Assembly: GCA_905215395.1 (NCBI GenBank) | Contig: CAJMQA010000107.1 | Span: forward strand, 1 to 10,207 | Origin: an uncultured bacterium | GTDB taxonomy: Bacteria > Bacteroidota > Bacteroidia > Bacteroidales > Marinifilaceae | Length of the DNA: 10,207 nt | Reading direction: 5' to 3' | In this document: in pieces, positions 1-7,400 of the stretch | How the letters are laid out: each line of letters starts with the position of its first letter | Position numbering within the stretch: the first letter of the stretch is position 1 | Notes under the pieces: model-generated | Seen by the model: only the letters and a program-made list of their open reading frames with translations | Databases searched by the model: none | Told to the model about the DNA's origin: nothing | Program-made: the position numbers and the translations under genes

Positions 1-2500
1 TAATGTAATTGCTGCAAATGACATTGAGGAAATCACCGTTTTGAAAGATGCTGCTTCTTCTGCGATTTATGGTTCCCGTGCAGCCATGGGAGTTATTGTG
101 GTTACAACAAAAAAGGGACAAAAAAGTAAGCTGACTACGGCGGTGGATCTGAAATTCGGTTTGAGTGTGCAAAATTTCAGAGGGTTAAGGTATATGACTT
201 CGGAAGAGTTGCTTGATTATGGAAAAATGAGTCTGACCAATTGGTGGAATGGGAATCAGAATTTACAGGCCAAGTATCCTGATAGGGCAGGATTTATACG
301 GGATACACTGCGTTCTTTGTACCAGAATTTCGACCTTTCCCATTCAACAGACTGGAGGGATTTACAATATCAGCATGGGATAACTAAGAGTGTAGGGGTA
401 AATATCTCCGGAGGGAGCGACCGGGCCCGGTATTATTTGTCTTATAACTATTTTAATGAGAAGGGGACTAAAATTGATAATCATCTGACGCGGAATTTTC
501 TCAAGGTACGGATGGATTATGATGTGACTTCTTTTTTAACACTGGGATTAAATTTGAGTGGTACATTCTCTAAATATGTCAGCCCGAACAGTGGTTCCTT
601 TGAAGACTATCATCCCTGGCTTTCCCCTTATGATGAGAAAGGGACTTTGAAGATGAGTATTCCGCAATGGAGACGTTTTGCTATGTATAGATCAGATCTG
701 GTAAATGCCTTGGTGGATAATCAGTATAATAACTCCATTACCCGCAATGATAATCTGATGGGTTCTTTTAGCGGGACTTTACGTCCGTTCAGCTGGATGA
801 GTTTTACTTCTGTGAATACTTATACGCGGATTTATTCGAATACGAATGATTATCAGGATGGGCGTACCTATTCAGGAAACTATAGCAATAATAATTTCAG
901 TAATGGTATCCTGAATATATTTGATACCAGAGATGAAAGTTTTCTGACCTCTAATATACTCCGGATGGAACACCGGTTTAATGACCATAGCATATCCGGG
1001 CTTTTAGGACAGGAGTATTATGAACGGCATTCCCGTGGTTCCGACATTTCGATGTACGACCAGAGTGTTGTCGGAGAAAGGAATGTAGGTGGTTTTTCAA
1101 AAGTAGGAAAAAAGATGCAGGCCTCTTATGTCCCGGGAGGAAGTGAAAGTGAGTCGGGAAGTTTTTCACTCTTTGCTGAAGCCAATTATAATTACAAAGG
1201 GAAATACATGGCTTCGCTATCATTCCGGACAGATGCCTCTACTAATTTTGGAAAAGATAACCGCTACGGTAAATTTTATTCGGTAAGCGGGGCATGGCTG
1301 GTTTCTTCAGAAAAATTCATGCAGCAACAAAAAGCCTTGTCTTTCCTCAAATTACGTCTGAGTTACGGAACTTCGGGTAAGGAGGCCGGAATAGATTATC
1401 TGAACTATACTTTATATGCAATAGGAAAAGATTATGAAGATTATTACCGGGAACATCCTTTATACCCCTCTTCTTATCCGGCAGTAATCAATCAGTTGGG
1501 AAATGATCAGCTCACCTGGGAAACTGCATATACATTTGACCTGGGGTTGGATTTAGGATTTTTGAATGATCGTATCCGGTTGAATGCTGATTATTACAGG
1601 CGTCGTAATAGTGACTTGATAATGAGTGTGTCCACTCCTGCTGCGATCGGAGTGGGAACTCAGTACCAGAATGTCGGTGAAATGCTGAATCAGGGAGTAG
1701 AACTAACATTGAATACTCATACACTGAAGTCTGCTGATTTTAATTGGTATACGACATTTACCTTTAGCTATAATAAAAATAAACTAACTAAATTATATAA
1801 CGGATATTTTGTCAATTCAGAAGGCCGTACTTTTTATGAAGGTGATAATATCGATATGCTGAAGAAGGTGAGAGTAGACGGAGTGGATAAGGAGACCGGT
1901 AAACCGATTTATGAAAAAGTCAATGAAGATGGCAGTGTTGACTACGTCAATAGCTTGACAGCAGCGACCTCTGGAAACGGAGAATTGAGTTATCAGAATA
2001 TCGGGTTGAAACGTGCTCCTTATTACGGAGGGTTTACGAATACTTTTCAATATAAAAATTTTGAGCTCTATATGCATATGACTTATAGCTTGGGCTATAA
2101 AGCTTATAGTTACCTGAAAACGAGTTATACAGACGGAACAGCCTGGCTTTATAATAATATGTATAAAGTGCCTTCGAAACTGAAAATCTGGAGAGAGCCT
2201 GGGGATGAGGCCGATATCCCGATGGTTAATTGCGATCCTGCCTATAACCAGAATCTTTCCGGAAATACTTCATTTGGGTATATGAATGCAGGACATTTGC
2301 GGATTTCAAAGATTCGTTTGTCCTATAATTTTCCCGAAAAATGGTTACGTCAAATTTGGGTGCAAAATCTGTCTTTGAGTTTTACTTGTGATAATGTCGG
2401 AGTGATCACTTCCCGTCATTTCATTGGTGCTGATCCTGAGAATCTGGGAGACTGGCCAGCTCCGCGCCGCTATGTCTTCGGATTGAATTTTACTTTCTAA
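1..2500 (+). CDS. SusC/RagA-family TonB-dependent outer-membrane transporter, 5' end missing
   Basis: C-terminal ~832 residues of a SusC/RagA-type TonB-linked transporter, which imports oligosaccharides, peptides or similar ligands across the outer membrane with its SusD partner, powered by TonB. The frame is open from base 2, so the gene begins upstream of the window; a TTG at 41 is internal, since the preceding codons (DIEEITV) already fit the family. The first ~35 residues are the end of the plug domain, with the signature LKDAASSAIYGSRAAMGV and then VVTTKKG. The rest is the beta-barrel, rich in alternating aromatic/polar strands, ending in NFTF with a terminal Phe typical of outer-membrane proteins. 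Aligned on the plug signature with the second SusC here, about 310 residues would be missing if it also carries an STN domain. SusD follows after 11 nt, so they are co-transcribed. The substrate cannot be read from the sequence. Confidence 0.96.
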   Translation, partial: NVIAANDIEEITVLKDAASSAIYGSRAAMGVIVVTTKKGQKSKLTTAVDLKFGLSVQNFRGLRYMTSEELLDYGKMSLTNWWNGNQNLQAKYPDRAGFIRDTLRSLYQNFDLSHSTDWRDLQYQHGITKSVGVNISGGSDRARYYLSYNYFNEKGTKIDNHLTRNFLKVRMDYDVTSFLTLGLNLSGTFSKYVSPNSGSFEDYHPWLSPYDEKGTLKMSIPQWRRFAMYRSDLVNALVDNQYNNSITRNDNLMGSFSGTLRPFSWMSFTSVNTYTRIYSNTNDYQDGRTYSGNYSNNNFSNGILNIFDTRDESFLTSNILRMEHRFNDHSISGLLGQEYYERHSRGSDISMYDQSVVGERNVGGFSKVGKKMQASYVPGGSESESGSFSLFAEANYNYKGKYMASLSFRTDASTNFGKDNRYGKFYSVSGAWLVSSEKFMQQQKALSFLKLRLSYGTSGKEAGIDYLNYTLYAIGKDYEDYYREHPLYPSSYPAVINQLGNDQLTWETAYTFDLGLDLGFLNDRIRLNADYYRRRNSDLIMSVSTPAAIGVGTQYQNVGEMLNQGVELTLNTHTLKSADFNWYTTFTFSYNKNKLTKLYNGYFVNSEGRTFYEGDNIDMLKKVRVDGVDKETGKPIYEKVNEDGSVDYVNSLTAATSGNGELSYQNIGLKRAPYYGGFTNTFQYKNFELYMHMTYSLGYKAYSYLKTSYTDGTAWLYNNMYKVPSKLKIWREPGDEADIPMVNCDPAYNQNLSGNTSFGYMNAGHLRISKIRLSYNFPEKWLRQIWVQNLSLSFTCDNVGVITSRHFIGADPENLGDWPAPRRYVFGLNFTF

Positions 2501-2511
2501 TAATAAAACGA

Positions 2512-4068
2512 ATGGTTATGAAAAGATATATTTGCTTTATATGGATTCTGATTTTATTGGGATGTGATGCACGCCTGGACGAAATGCGGCCGCACAATAT
2601 GTCGGATGCCTCTACTTATTTGAAAAAATTTGAAAATGTGGTAAATGCAACTTCCGGTTTGTATGCTTTATTCTACGGAAAAGTGGGAGGTTTTAATTAT
2701 GATTATATTTATGAAGTTGTTTATCATACCATGGGTGAGTTCAGGGGAAATAATGTTATATTCGAAGAACCTTTTGAAGGAACTTCAGATGTTGCTTTAG
2801 GTGCTCCGGATGCCCATTTTTATCTGTATAGTGATCAGAAAGAACAGTCGTTTGCCTGGCCGATGTGGGCAAAAATGAATCAGATGGTTTTAGGAGCTTC
2901 TAAAAATATTGAGGCGATAAAGTTACTGGAAGAGGAACCGACGGAACAGGCCCGTTTGTCAGAATTAAGACAGTTGAAAGGGGAAAATTATTTTATCCGG
3001 GGATTGGTCCTGTTTCATACTTTGAATGCTTTTGGCCGTCCTTACTGGGATGAACCTGATAAGAATCCGGGAGTTCCGCTGGATACGACTGGTAGTGGTA
3101 AATTGTTACCACGGAGTAGTGTAAAAGATTGTTTTGATTGTATTGTCCGGGATTTAAAAGCTGCGGCATATTGTTTACCGGATGAACAAATGGACCGGAC
3201 ATTTGCTAACCGTGCTGCTGCTTATGGTTTACTTTCCCGGGTGTATCTTTATATGGGAGGATTACCGGATGCTCCGAATGTTGCTTTCAACAAACTGGCA
3301 GTGAGTTATGCCGATAAAGTTTTTGAAATCCAGAATGATGTTGTGGATATTCTGGAGGGAAGTGAATATAAAGATTTATATATACGGGATCCGAAAAGAA
3401 ATCCGGAAGTTCTCTTTGCTTTCAATCCGGCTAATTTCCCGTCTGAAAGTCCCAGTTATCTCCATTCTTATTATTCCTGGTCTGGTTTTACCGATTCAAA
3501 AGAAGAATTCCCATGTCCGGCGATTATTTCTAAAGATTATGAGAAGATTATCAATAAGGAAAAAGATCTGAGGTGGAAATATTTTGTGACTCCTTCAATA
3601 CGGCATCAGGGACGGTTTACAACGACGAAGTATGATGGAGGAGAATTTGAACTATTCCCGGGATTTGTAGATTTTGAGTGTCCGACTATTTTTATCCGGG
3701 TGGGGGAAGTTATTTTGAACCGTGCTGAAGCTTATGCAAAGTCGGGAGAGGATGGAAAAGCCCTGATTGATTTAAACCGGATCCGTGAACGTTCCGGTCT
3801 GAATGCTTTGTCGGGAATTACTGGTCAGCAATTGAAAGATTCTATTTTTATGGAACGTCGCCGGGAACTTGCTTTTGAAGCTCAGGTGTACTATGATTAT
3901 GTTCGTAACGGAATAAAATTATCCCGGGAAGAGATGACTACTGCATATCCTGATTATATCGGGCAGCAGTACAATGAAATCGATCCGCGTTCTTCGCGGC
4001 GCACGGTTTTTCTCATTCCAGCAGAAGAACTGAAGCTGAATCCGGCATTGGTACAAAATACCTATTGA
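2512..4068 (+). CDS. SusD/RagB-family surface nutrient-binding lipoprotein
   Basis: SusD-like outer-membrane lipoprotein, 518 residues, a usual family length. It sits as a lid on the SusC barrel and binds the substrate before import. The N-terminus is a lipoprotein signal peptide: basic MKRY, a hydrophobic core, then lipobox LLGC with the lipidated Cys at residue 18, followed by acidic residues consistent with surface export. The helical (TPR-like) SusD N-terminal part follows. The C-terminal RagB/SusD domain is recognisable from about residue 396: RVGEVILNRAEAYAKSG, then LNRIRERSGL, then MERRRELAFE, ending in LKLNPALVQNTY. Two in-frame starts are possible, ATG 2512 and ATG 2518; the second gives the more standard MKRY signal peptide and neither has a Shine-Dalgarno site. 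It lies 11 nt after susC and 1 nt before the thioredoxin-like gene, so one operon is likely. The ligand is unknown. Confidence 0.95.
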   Translation: MVMKRYICFIWILILLGCDARLDEMRPHNMSDASTYLKKFENVVNATSGLYALFYGKVGGFNYDYIYEVVYHTMGEFRGNNVIFEEPFEGTSDVALGAPDAHFYLYSDQKEQSFAWPMWAKMNQMVLGASKNIEAIKLLEEEPTEQARLSELRQLKGENYFIRGLVLFHTLNAFGRPYWDEPDKNPGVPLDTTGSGKLLPRSSVKDCFDCIVRDLKAAAYCLPDEQMDRTFANRAAAYGLLSRVYLYMGGLPDAPNVAFNKLAVSYADKVFEIQNDVVDILEGSEYKDLYIRDPKRNPEVLFAFNPANFPSESPSYLHSYYSWSGFTDSKEEFPCPAIISKDYEKIINKEKDLRWKYFVTPSIRHQGRFTTTKYDGGEFELFPGFVDFECPTIFIRVGEVILNRAEAYAKSGEDGKALIDLNRIRERSGLNALSGITGQQLKDSIFMERRRELAFEAQVYYDYVRNGIKLSREEMTTAYPDYIGQQYNEIDPRSSRRTVFLIPAEELKLNPALVQNTY

Positions 4069-4069
4069 T

Positions 4070-5419
4070 ATGCTGAGAGTTTGTATTATTATAATACTGG
4101 CATTCACGGTAGCAGCGTTTGATAACACGCTTACTACCGGAATCAGGGTTCATGTTGAAGGATTAATGGCTGAAGATTCAGTCGTTTCGGTGATCACCAA
4201 AGACTCGGTTTATAAAGCTCATCTTAATTCTGCATTAATGGCCTGTTTCGGGATAGCAGAAGAACAGGAAGCAGATTACGCCATCTTCCGGTATCATGGT
4301 ATCAGTATTCCGATATATATTGAACCCGGGAAAAATTTCGGGATTTTTATGAAAATTAAAGATTGGCATGCAGATGTCAGGTTTACAGGTAAAGGTGCCC
4401 GGAAAAATGAATATCTGAACCATAAAGTGCTCCGGGATTTTTATCCGGATTATAAAACGGATGAGGAAGGTATTTTTAAAACCTTGGAGGCAGGTGAACA
4501 GCAATTATCAGATGTGCTTGACAGTATGCATTTTGAGCCGTCATTTAACTCTCTGGAGAAAAAACGAATTCATTATTTGGTGTATGCATATTTAACTGCT
4601 TATCCTTCTTTTCAGATATATCAGCTGAAAAATGAAGAATATAAACCTTCTGAGAAATTCTATGAGCAGTTAAAACTACTTATTCCTGAAGAAGAGCAAT
4701 TGCTGGAGATGCCTGAATATCAAACAGCAATGATGAATTTGCTCCAGGCTTTCGGTTTGAAAGGCCTTCAGGAAAGAAGCGAGTGGGGATATCTGGAAAA
4801 TCAATTGAACTATATTGAAAAGAATATAAATAGTCAGTTGATTAAAGATTTTTTGATGGATAAGATTGTGACCCGTTATGTAGAGAAAAACGGAACCGAC
4901 CATCTGGAGGAAATTGTCCGGTTTTATCACAATAATGTTCAGGATCCTGATAAAAAACTGAAGTTTGATGAGTTGTGTGGGAAATGGCTGAAATTGGTAA
5001 AAGGTCAGCCCTCTCCGGTTTTTAAGTGCCGGAACATTGAAGGTAAAGAGGTCAGTCTGACAGATTTGGCCGGGAAATATGTCTATATAGATATCTGGGC
5101 AACCTGGTGTCGGCCCTGCCGGAATGAATTCCTATATCTGGAACAACTGGTCCGTAAATATGAGAATAGAAATATTTATTTTGTCAGCTTGTCTTGTGAC
5201 CAGGATGAGAAGGCCTGGGAGAGAGTGGTGAGAGGTGAGCAATTGGGAGGAATTCAACTCTATGGCGGGAAAAAAAATGATTTTATCAATGCCTGTGTCG
5301 TGCGTAATATTCCGCGTTTTATCCTGCTGGATAAACAGGGGTATATCATCGAGGCAGACATGACACGTCCTTCAGATCCGGAAACGACAAAAATATTGGA
5401 TGGATTGGACGGGATTTAA
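4070..5419 (+). CDS. TlpA-like thioredoxin-domain protein with large N-terminal extension, secreted
   Basis: Protein of 449 residues with a C-terminal TlpA/AhpC-TSA-type thioredoxin fold (about 318-449). It shows the active site WATWCRPC, with redox cysteines 347 and 350, and the conserved cis-proline in RNIPRF (Pro415). The start (MLR, then a run of Val/Ile/Leu to about residue 16) looks like a Sec signal peptide. No lipobox is in the right place, so a periplasmic, possibly membrane-tethered, thiol-disulfide oxidoreductase is inferred. Residues ~25-120 are beta-rich and resemble the DUF4369-type domain often found in front of Bacteroidetes TlpA proteins (moderate certainty); residues ~130-310 are helical with no family recognised. 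ATG 4070 is 1 nt after the susD stop (TGATATG), which implies translational coupling. Its role beside SusCD is not established: reducing disulfides in imported peptides or in the transport proteins is plausible. It is the last gene before the terminator hairpin. Confidence 0.9.
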   Translation: MLRVCIIIILAFTVAAFDNTLTTGIRVHVEGLMAEDSVVSVITKDSVYKAHLNSALMACFGIAEEQEADYAIFRYHGISIPIYIEPGKNFGIFMKIKDWHADVRFTGKGARKNEYLNHKVLRDFYPDYKTDEEGIFKTLEAGEQQLSDVLDSMHFEPSFNSLEKKRIHYLVYAYLTAYPSFQIYQLKNEEYKPSEKFYEQLKLLIPEEEQLLEMPEYQTAMMNLLQAFGLKGLQERSEWGYLENQLNYIEKNINSQLIKDFLMDKIVTRYVEKNGTDHLEEIVRFYHNNVQDPDKKLKFDELCGKWLKLVKGQPSPVFKCRNIEGKEVSLTDLAGKYVYIDIWATWCRPCRNEFLYLEQLVRKYENRNIYFVSLSCDQDEKAWERVVRGEQLGGIQLYGGKKNDFINACVVRNIPRFILLDKQGYIIEADMTRPSDPETTKILDGLDGI

Positions 5420-5428
5420 GCCTGAATG

Positions 5429-5472
5429 AAGTGCCCCCTAAAAGTTGGACAAAAAACTTTTAGGGGGCACTT
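5429..5472 (+). terminator. Strong hairpin terminator of the SusCD-thioredoxin operon
   Basis: Perfect 18-bp inverted repeat: left arm 5429-5446, right arm 5455-5472, 8-nt loop GGACAAAA. The core is GTGCCCCC against GGGGGCAC, and the next bases (TTTATAATTT) are T-rich. It begins 10 nt after the stop of the thioredoxin-like gene and ends 31 nt before the sigma-factor promoter box, so it separates the two transcription units. The arms also look like IS3-family (IS150-group) terminal repeats; see findings. Confidence 0.85.
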
Positions 5473-5503
5473 TATAATTTCTCGTTCGTGAGTAAAAATT
5501 AGG

Positions 5504-5511
5504 TATATTTG
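5504..5511 (+). promoter_or_regulatory. Bacteroidetes -7 promoter box for the sigma/FecR operon
   Basis: TATATTTG is an exact match to the Bacteroidetes housekeeping -7 consensus TAnnTTTG. It lies 26 nt upstream of the sigma-factor ATG and directly after the preceding terminator. No convincing -33 TTTG is present at the usual 19-21-nt spacing; the best candidate, TTTC at 5478-5481, is 22 nt away. The predicted transcript would start near 5518 with a leader of roughly 20 nt. Confidence 0.6.
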
Positions 5512-5522
5512 CACGTCATAAT

Positions 5523-5530
5523 GAGGGGAG
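5523..5530 (+). promoter_or_regulatory. Shine-Dalgarno-like site of the sigma-factor gene
   Basis: GAGGGGAG lies 7 nt before ATG 5538. It is notable because the other gene starts in this window have AT-rich leaders without such a purine block, as is normal in Bacteroidetes. It supports 5538 as the start rather than an earlier codon. Confidence 0.45.
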
Positions 5531-5537
5531 TCAAACT

Positions 5538-6110
5538 ATGATTGTTTCAGATGCAGAGAGGCTGGAATTATTTCAGACCGATCGGGCCAGGGGGATGAGG
5601 CTACTTTTCGATCGGTATTATCGTCCTTTGGTGTTATATGCCGATGAACAATTAGATTCTTTGCCTTTGGCAGAGGACATTGTGCAGGAGTTTTTTGTGC
5701 GTTTGTGGGAGGATGATTATCTTTGCCATCTATTGCCCAGGGCTCTTTCTTCTTATCTTTTTACTTCTGTCCGCAATGCTTGTTATACGCAGCGCCGCCG
5801 GAAAGAAGAACGCCTGCACAGGGTGGGGCTGACGGGTGCGGATGTTGCTGCTGAGCCGGCGCCCGAAATGAGTCAACAAATTGTCGATCGCGTGAATCAG
5901 GCCATTTCCCGTTTGCCCGGGCAAACGGCGGAGGTGGTGAAACGCATTCTGATCCAGGATATGAAATATCAGGAAGCTGCTGAAGATTTGCATATTTCAG
6001 TCAATACCGTTAAGACGTTGCAAAAGAATGGATTGAAGATGTTGCGCGAAGAGCTGAAAAATGAACTTTGGCTATTGTTTTATTTTTTTCTGAAAAAAAA
6101 GATACATTAA
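5538..6110 (+). CDS. ECF-type RNA polymerase sigma factor (sigma-70 family, FecI-like)
   Basis: Sigma factor of 190 residues with the two-domain ECF layout. Region 2 (about residues 22-88) has LFDRYYRPLVLYA, then LAEDIVQEFFVRLWE, then LFTSVRNACYTQRRRK for -10 recognition and core binding. Region 4 (about 113-172) has RLPGQTAEVVKRIL followed by the helix-turn-helix KYQEAAEDLHISVNTVKTLQK for -35 binding. The length is typical of Bacteroidetes ECF factors paired with FecR. The tail (LWLLFYFFLKKKIH) is hydrophobic; such tails occur in this group, and here it is encoded by a T7 run followed by an A8 run at 6083-6100. The FecR-type partner follows after 58 nt. It should activate the downstream SusC/SusD transport genes when the transporter senses its substrate; its target promoter is not identifiable here. 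G+C is visibly higher than in the transporter genes. Confidence 0.95.
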   Translation: MIVSDAERLELFQTDRARGMRLLFDRYYRPLVLYADEQLDSLPLAEDIVQEFFVRLWEDDYLCHLLPRALSSYLFTSVRNACYTQRRRKEERLHRVGLTGADVAAEPAPEMSQQIVDRVNQAISRLPGQTAEVVKRILIQDMKYQEAAEDLHISVNTVKTLQKNGLKMLREELKNELWLLFYFFLKKKIH

Positions 6111-6161
6111 TTCACCCATTTTAATTTTTATTTAGTCCTACTGGTGAAAAAGAATTAAAAT
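6111..6161 (+). promoter_or_regulatory. Overlapping inverted repeats between sigma factor and fecR
   Basis: Two inverted repeats fill this 58-nt gap. TTCACC (6111-6116) pairs with GGTGAA (6143-6148). An AU-rich 12-bp stem (6118-6129 with 6150-6161, one G-T pair) ends 7 nt before the fecR ATG. The arms interleave (a-b-a'-b'), so they form either alternative structures or a pseudoknot-like fold. A role in setting the sigma:FecR ratio is inference only. Confidence 0.35.
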
Positions 6162-6168
6162 TGCTGGT

Positions 6169-7320
6169 ATGACATTATCTGAATCGAACCGAGATTTAAT
6201 ATACCGCTCGTGGGTAGAAAGCATCACGGAAGAAGAAGAAGTTTATCTGAAACGCCTGTTGGCTGCAGATACTGAAGCCGCTGCCGAATACCGTAGGTTG
6301 GCCCGTTTGTATCGGTATGGGCGTTATGCAGGGAAATGGGAGTTGGTGGATACGGAAAAGGCCTGGAGGAGAATTGCCGGGCGGTCGCGGATAAGGAAAC
6401 GGACAGTGATGCGCTATTGGACAGTGGCAGCTTCTGTGGTTTTGCTTGCCGGCATTGCTTTTACCCTCTTGCGGCGGCCACAGCCTGGCAGAGAGGCGCC
6501 TTTGGCTGTTGCGGTGTGTCCCGGAGGAACAAAAGCACAGTTAATCCTGCCTTCTGGTGAAAGAATACAGTTAGGGGAAGGGAAAACACAGAAGATTGCT
6601 GAAAAAGGGGTTGTTATTGCCGGTGATACGGCTGCGTTGAGATATGAGAAAGACCGGGCCGGCCACGCTGTTTCTGCTGTTTATCACGAATTGGTAATTC
6701 CCCGGGGTGGGGAATACTGTTTACAATTGGCCGACGGAACGGTGGTTTGGCTCAATTCGGAGTCTCGTTTGAAATTTCCTGTGCTGTTTGAGGGTGGAAA
6801 GCGGGAAGTATTTCTGGAAGGAGAGGCTTATTTCGAGGTGGAAGCCTCCCGGCAGTGTCCTTTCATTGTCCGGACACCGGTGGCGGAGGTGAATGTGCTT
6901 GGAACCGGTTTTAATGTGATGGCATATGAGAATGATTTATCCGTGCAGGTGACTTTGGTACATGGAGCTGTAGGCATAAGGACCGCTGCAGGACAGAAAA
7001 CGATTCGTCCGGACGAGCAATTCGTATTCGACAAAACGACGGGAGAACAGACGGTCAGGAGAGTGAAGGTAGGAGATTTTGTGGGTTGGAAGGAGGGGAT
7101 TCTCAGTTTCGATGGCATGTCTTTGGAGGAGTTGTCGCAGAAATTGAGCCGGTGGTATGATGTGGAGTTTTTCTTTACGGCTGAAAGCCTGAAGCAGTTG
7201 AAGTTTTCCGGTGCTTTCAGAAAGTATAATAATATCCGGTATGTGCTCGGTCTTATCGGGGCGACGACCGATGTGGAATTGGTATTGAAAGGGCGGACGG
7301 TGACCGTCAGCAGAAAATAA
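6169..7320 (+). CDS. FecR-type anti-sigma factor / sigma regulator, inner membrane
   Basis: FecR-family protein of 383 residues, the usual length. It spans the inner membrane once and passes the signal from the loaded outer-membrane transporter to the ECF sigma factor. Residues 1-80 are a cytoplasmic, charged sigma-binding part ending in Arg/Lys-rich RSRIRKR. A transmembrane helix follows at about 83-101 (WTVAASVVLLAGIAFTLL), with flanking arginines. The periplasmic FecR domain (about 176-271) contains VIPRGGEYCLQLADGT, WLNSESRLKFP, VFLEGEAYFEVE and VNVLGTGFNVMAY. The C-terminal DUF4974-type domain (about 314-383) has LSFDGMSLEELSQKLSRWYD and ends in VTVSRK; this is the part expected to contact the transporter's STN domain. 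It follows the sigma gene and precedes the STN-SusC after 80 nt, the canonical order. Whether it inhibits or activates the sigma factor cannot be read from sequence. Confidence 0.95.
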   Translation: MTLSESNRDLIYRSWVESITEEEEVYLKRLLAADTEAAAEYRRLARLYRYGRYAGKWELVDTEKAWRRIAGRSRIRKRTVMRYWTVAASVVLLAGIAFTLLRRPQPGREAPLAVAVCPGGTKAQLILPSGERIQLGEGKTQKIAEKGVVIAGDTAALRYEKDRAGHAVSAVYHELVIPRGGEYCLQLADGTVVWLNSESRLKFPVLFEGGKREVFLEGEAYFEVEASRQCPFIVRTPVAEVNVLGTGFNVMAYENDLSVQVTLVHGAVGIRTAAGQKTIRPDEQFVFDKTTGEQTVRRVKVGDFVGWKEGILSFDGMSLEELSQKLSRWYDVEFFFTAESLKQLKFSGAFRKYNNIRYVLGLIGATTDVELVLKGRTVTVSRK

Positions 7321-7326
7321 AATGCC

Positions 7327-7370
7327 GGAACGTGTTGGAAGCGCGCACCGACATTCCTCCCCGAAGGGAG
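7327..7370 (+). terminator. Two adjacent hairpins after fecR: weak terminator or attenuator
   Basis: First hairpin: GGAA plus TGTTGG (7327-7330, 7333-7338, 2-nt CG bulge) pairs with CCGACA plus TTCC (7348-7357), with a 9-nt loop and one G-T pair. Second hairpin: CTCCC (7357-7361), loop CGAA, GGGAG (7366-7370), followed by the T-rich stretch ATATTGTTTCATTTT. They share base 7357. This may partly end transcription after fecR so that SusC is expressed differently. No exact TAnnTTTG box is seen before SusC in this gap. Confidence 0.35.
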
Positions 7371-7400
7371 ATATTGTTTCATTTTATTAGTTACAAATTT

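Noticed and set aside
41..43. TTG as the start of the first SusC
   Set aside because: The frame is open upstream to the window edge and the upstream residues match the plug domain, so the gene is cut by the window, not started here.
3308..3571. 87-codon plus-strand frame inside susD
   Set aside because: Overlaps the SusD frame completely; the product is a Lys/Ile/Arg-rich string with no domain.
5429..5472. CRISPR repeat or riboswitch
   Set aside because: A single hairpin with no repeat-spacer periodicity or conserved aptamer features; a terminator explains it.
6083..6100. T7-CTG-A8 palindrome at the 3' end of the sigma gene as a terminator
   Set aside because: It lies within the coding sequence, the pairing is A-T only with almost no loop, and fecR is expected to be co-transcribed.
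6336..6560. 74-codon plus-strand frame inside fecR
   Set aside because: Out of frame within the well-supported FecR coding sequence, with no family resemblance; a shadow of the G+C-rich sequence.
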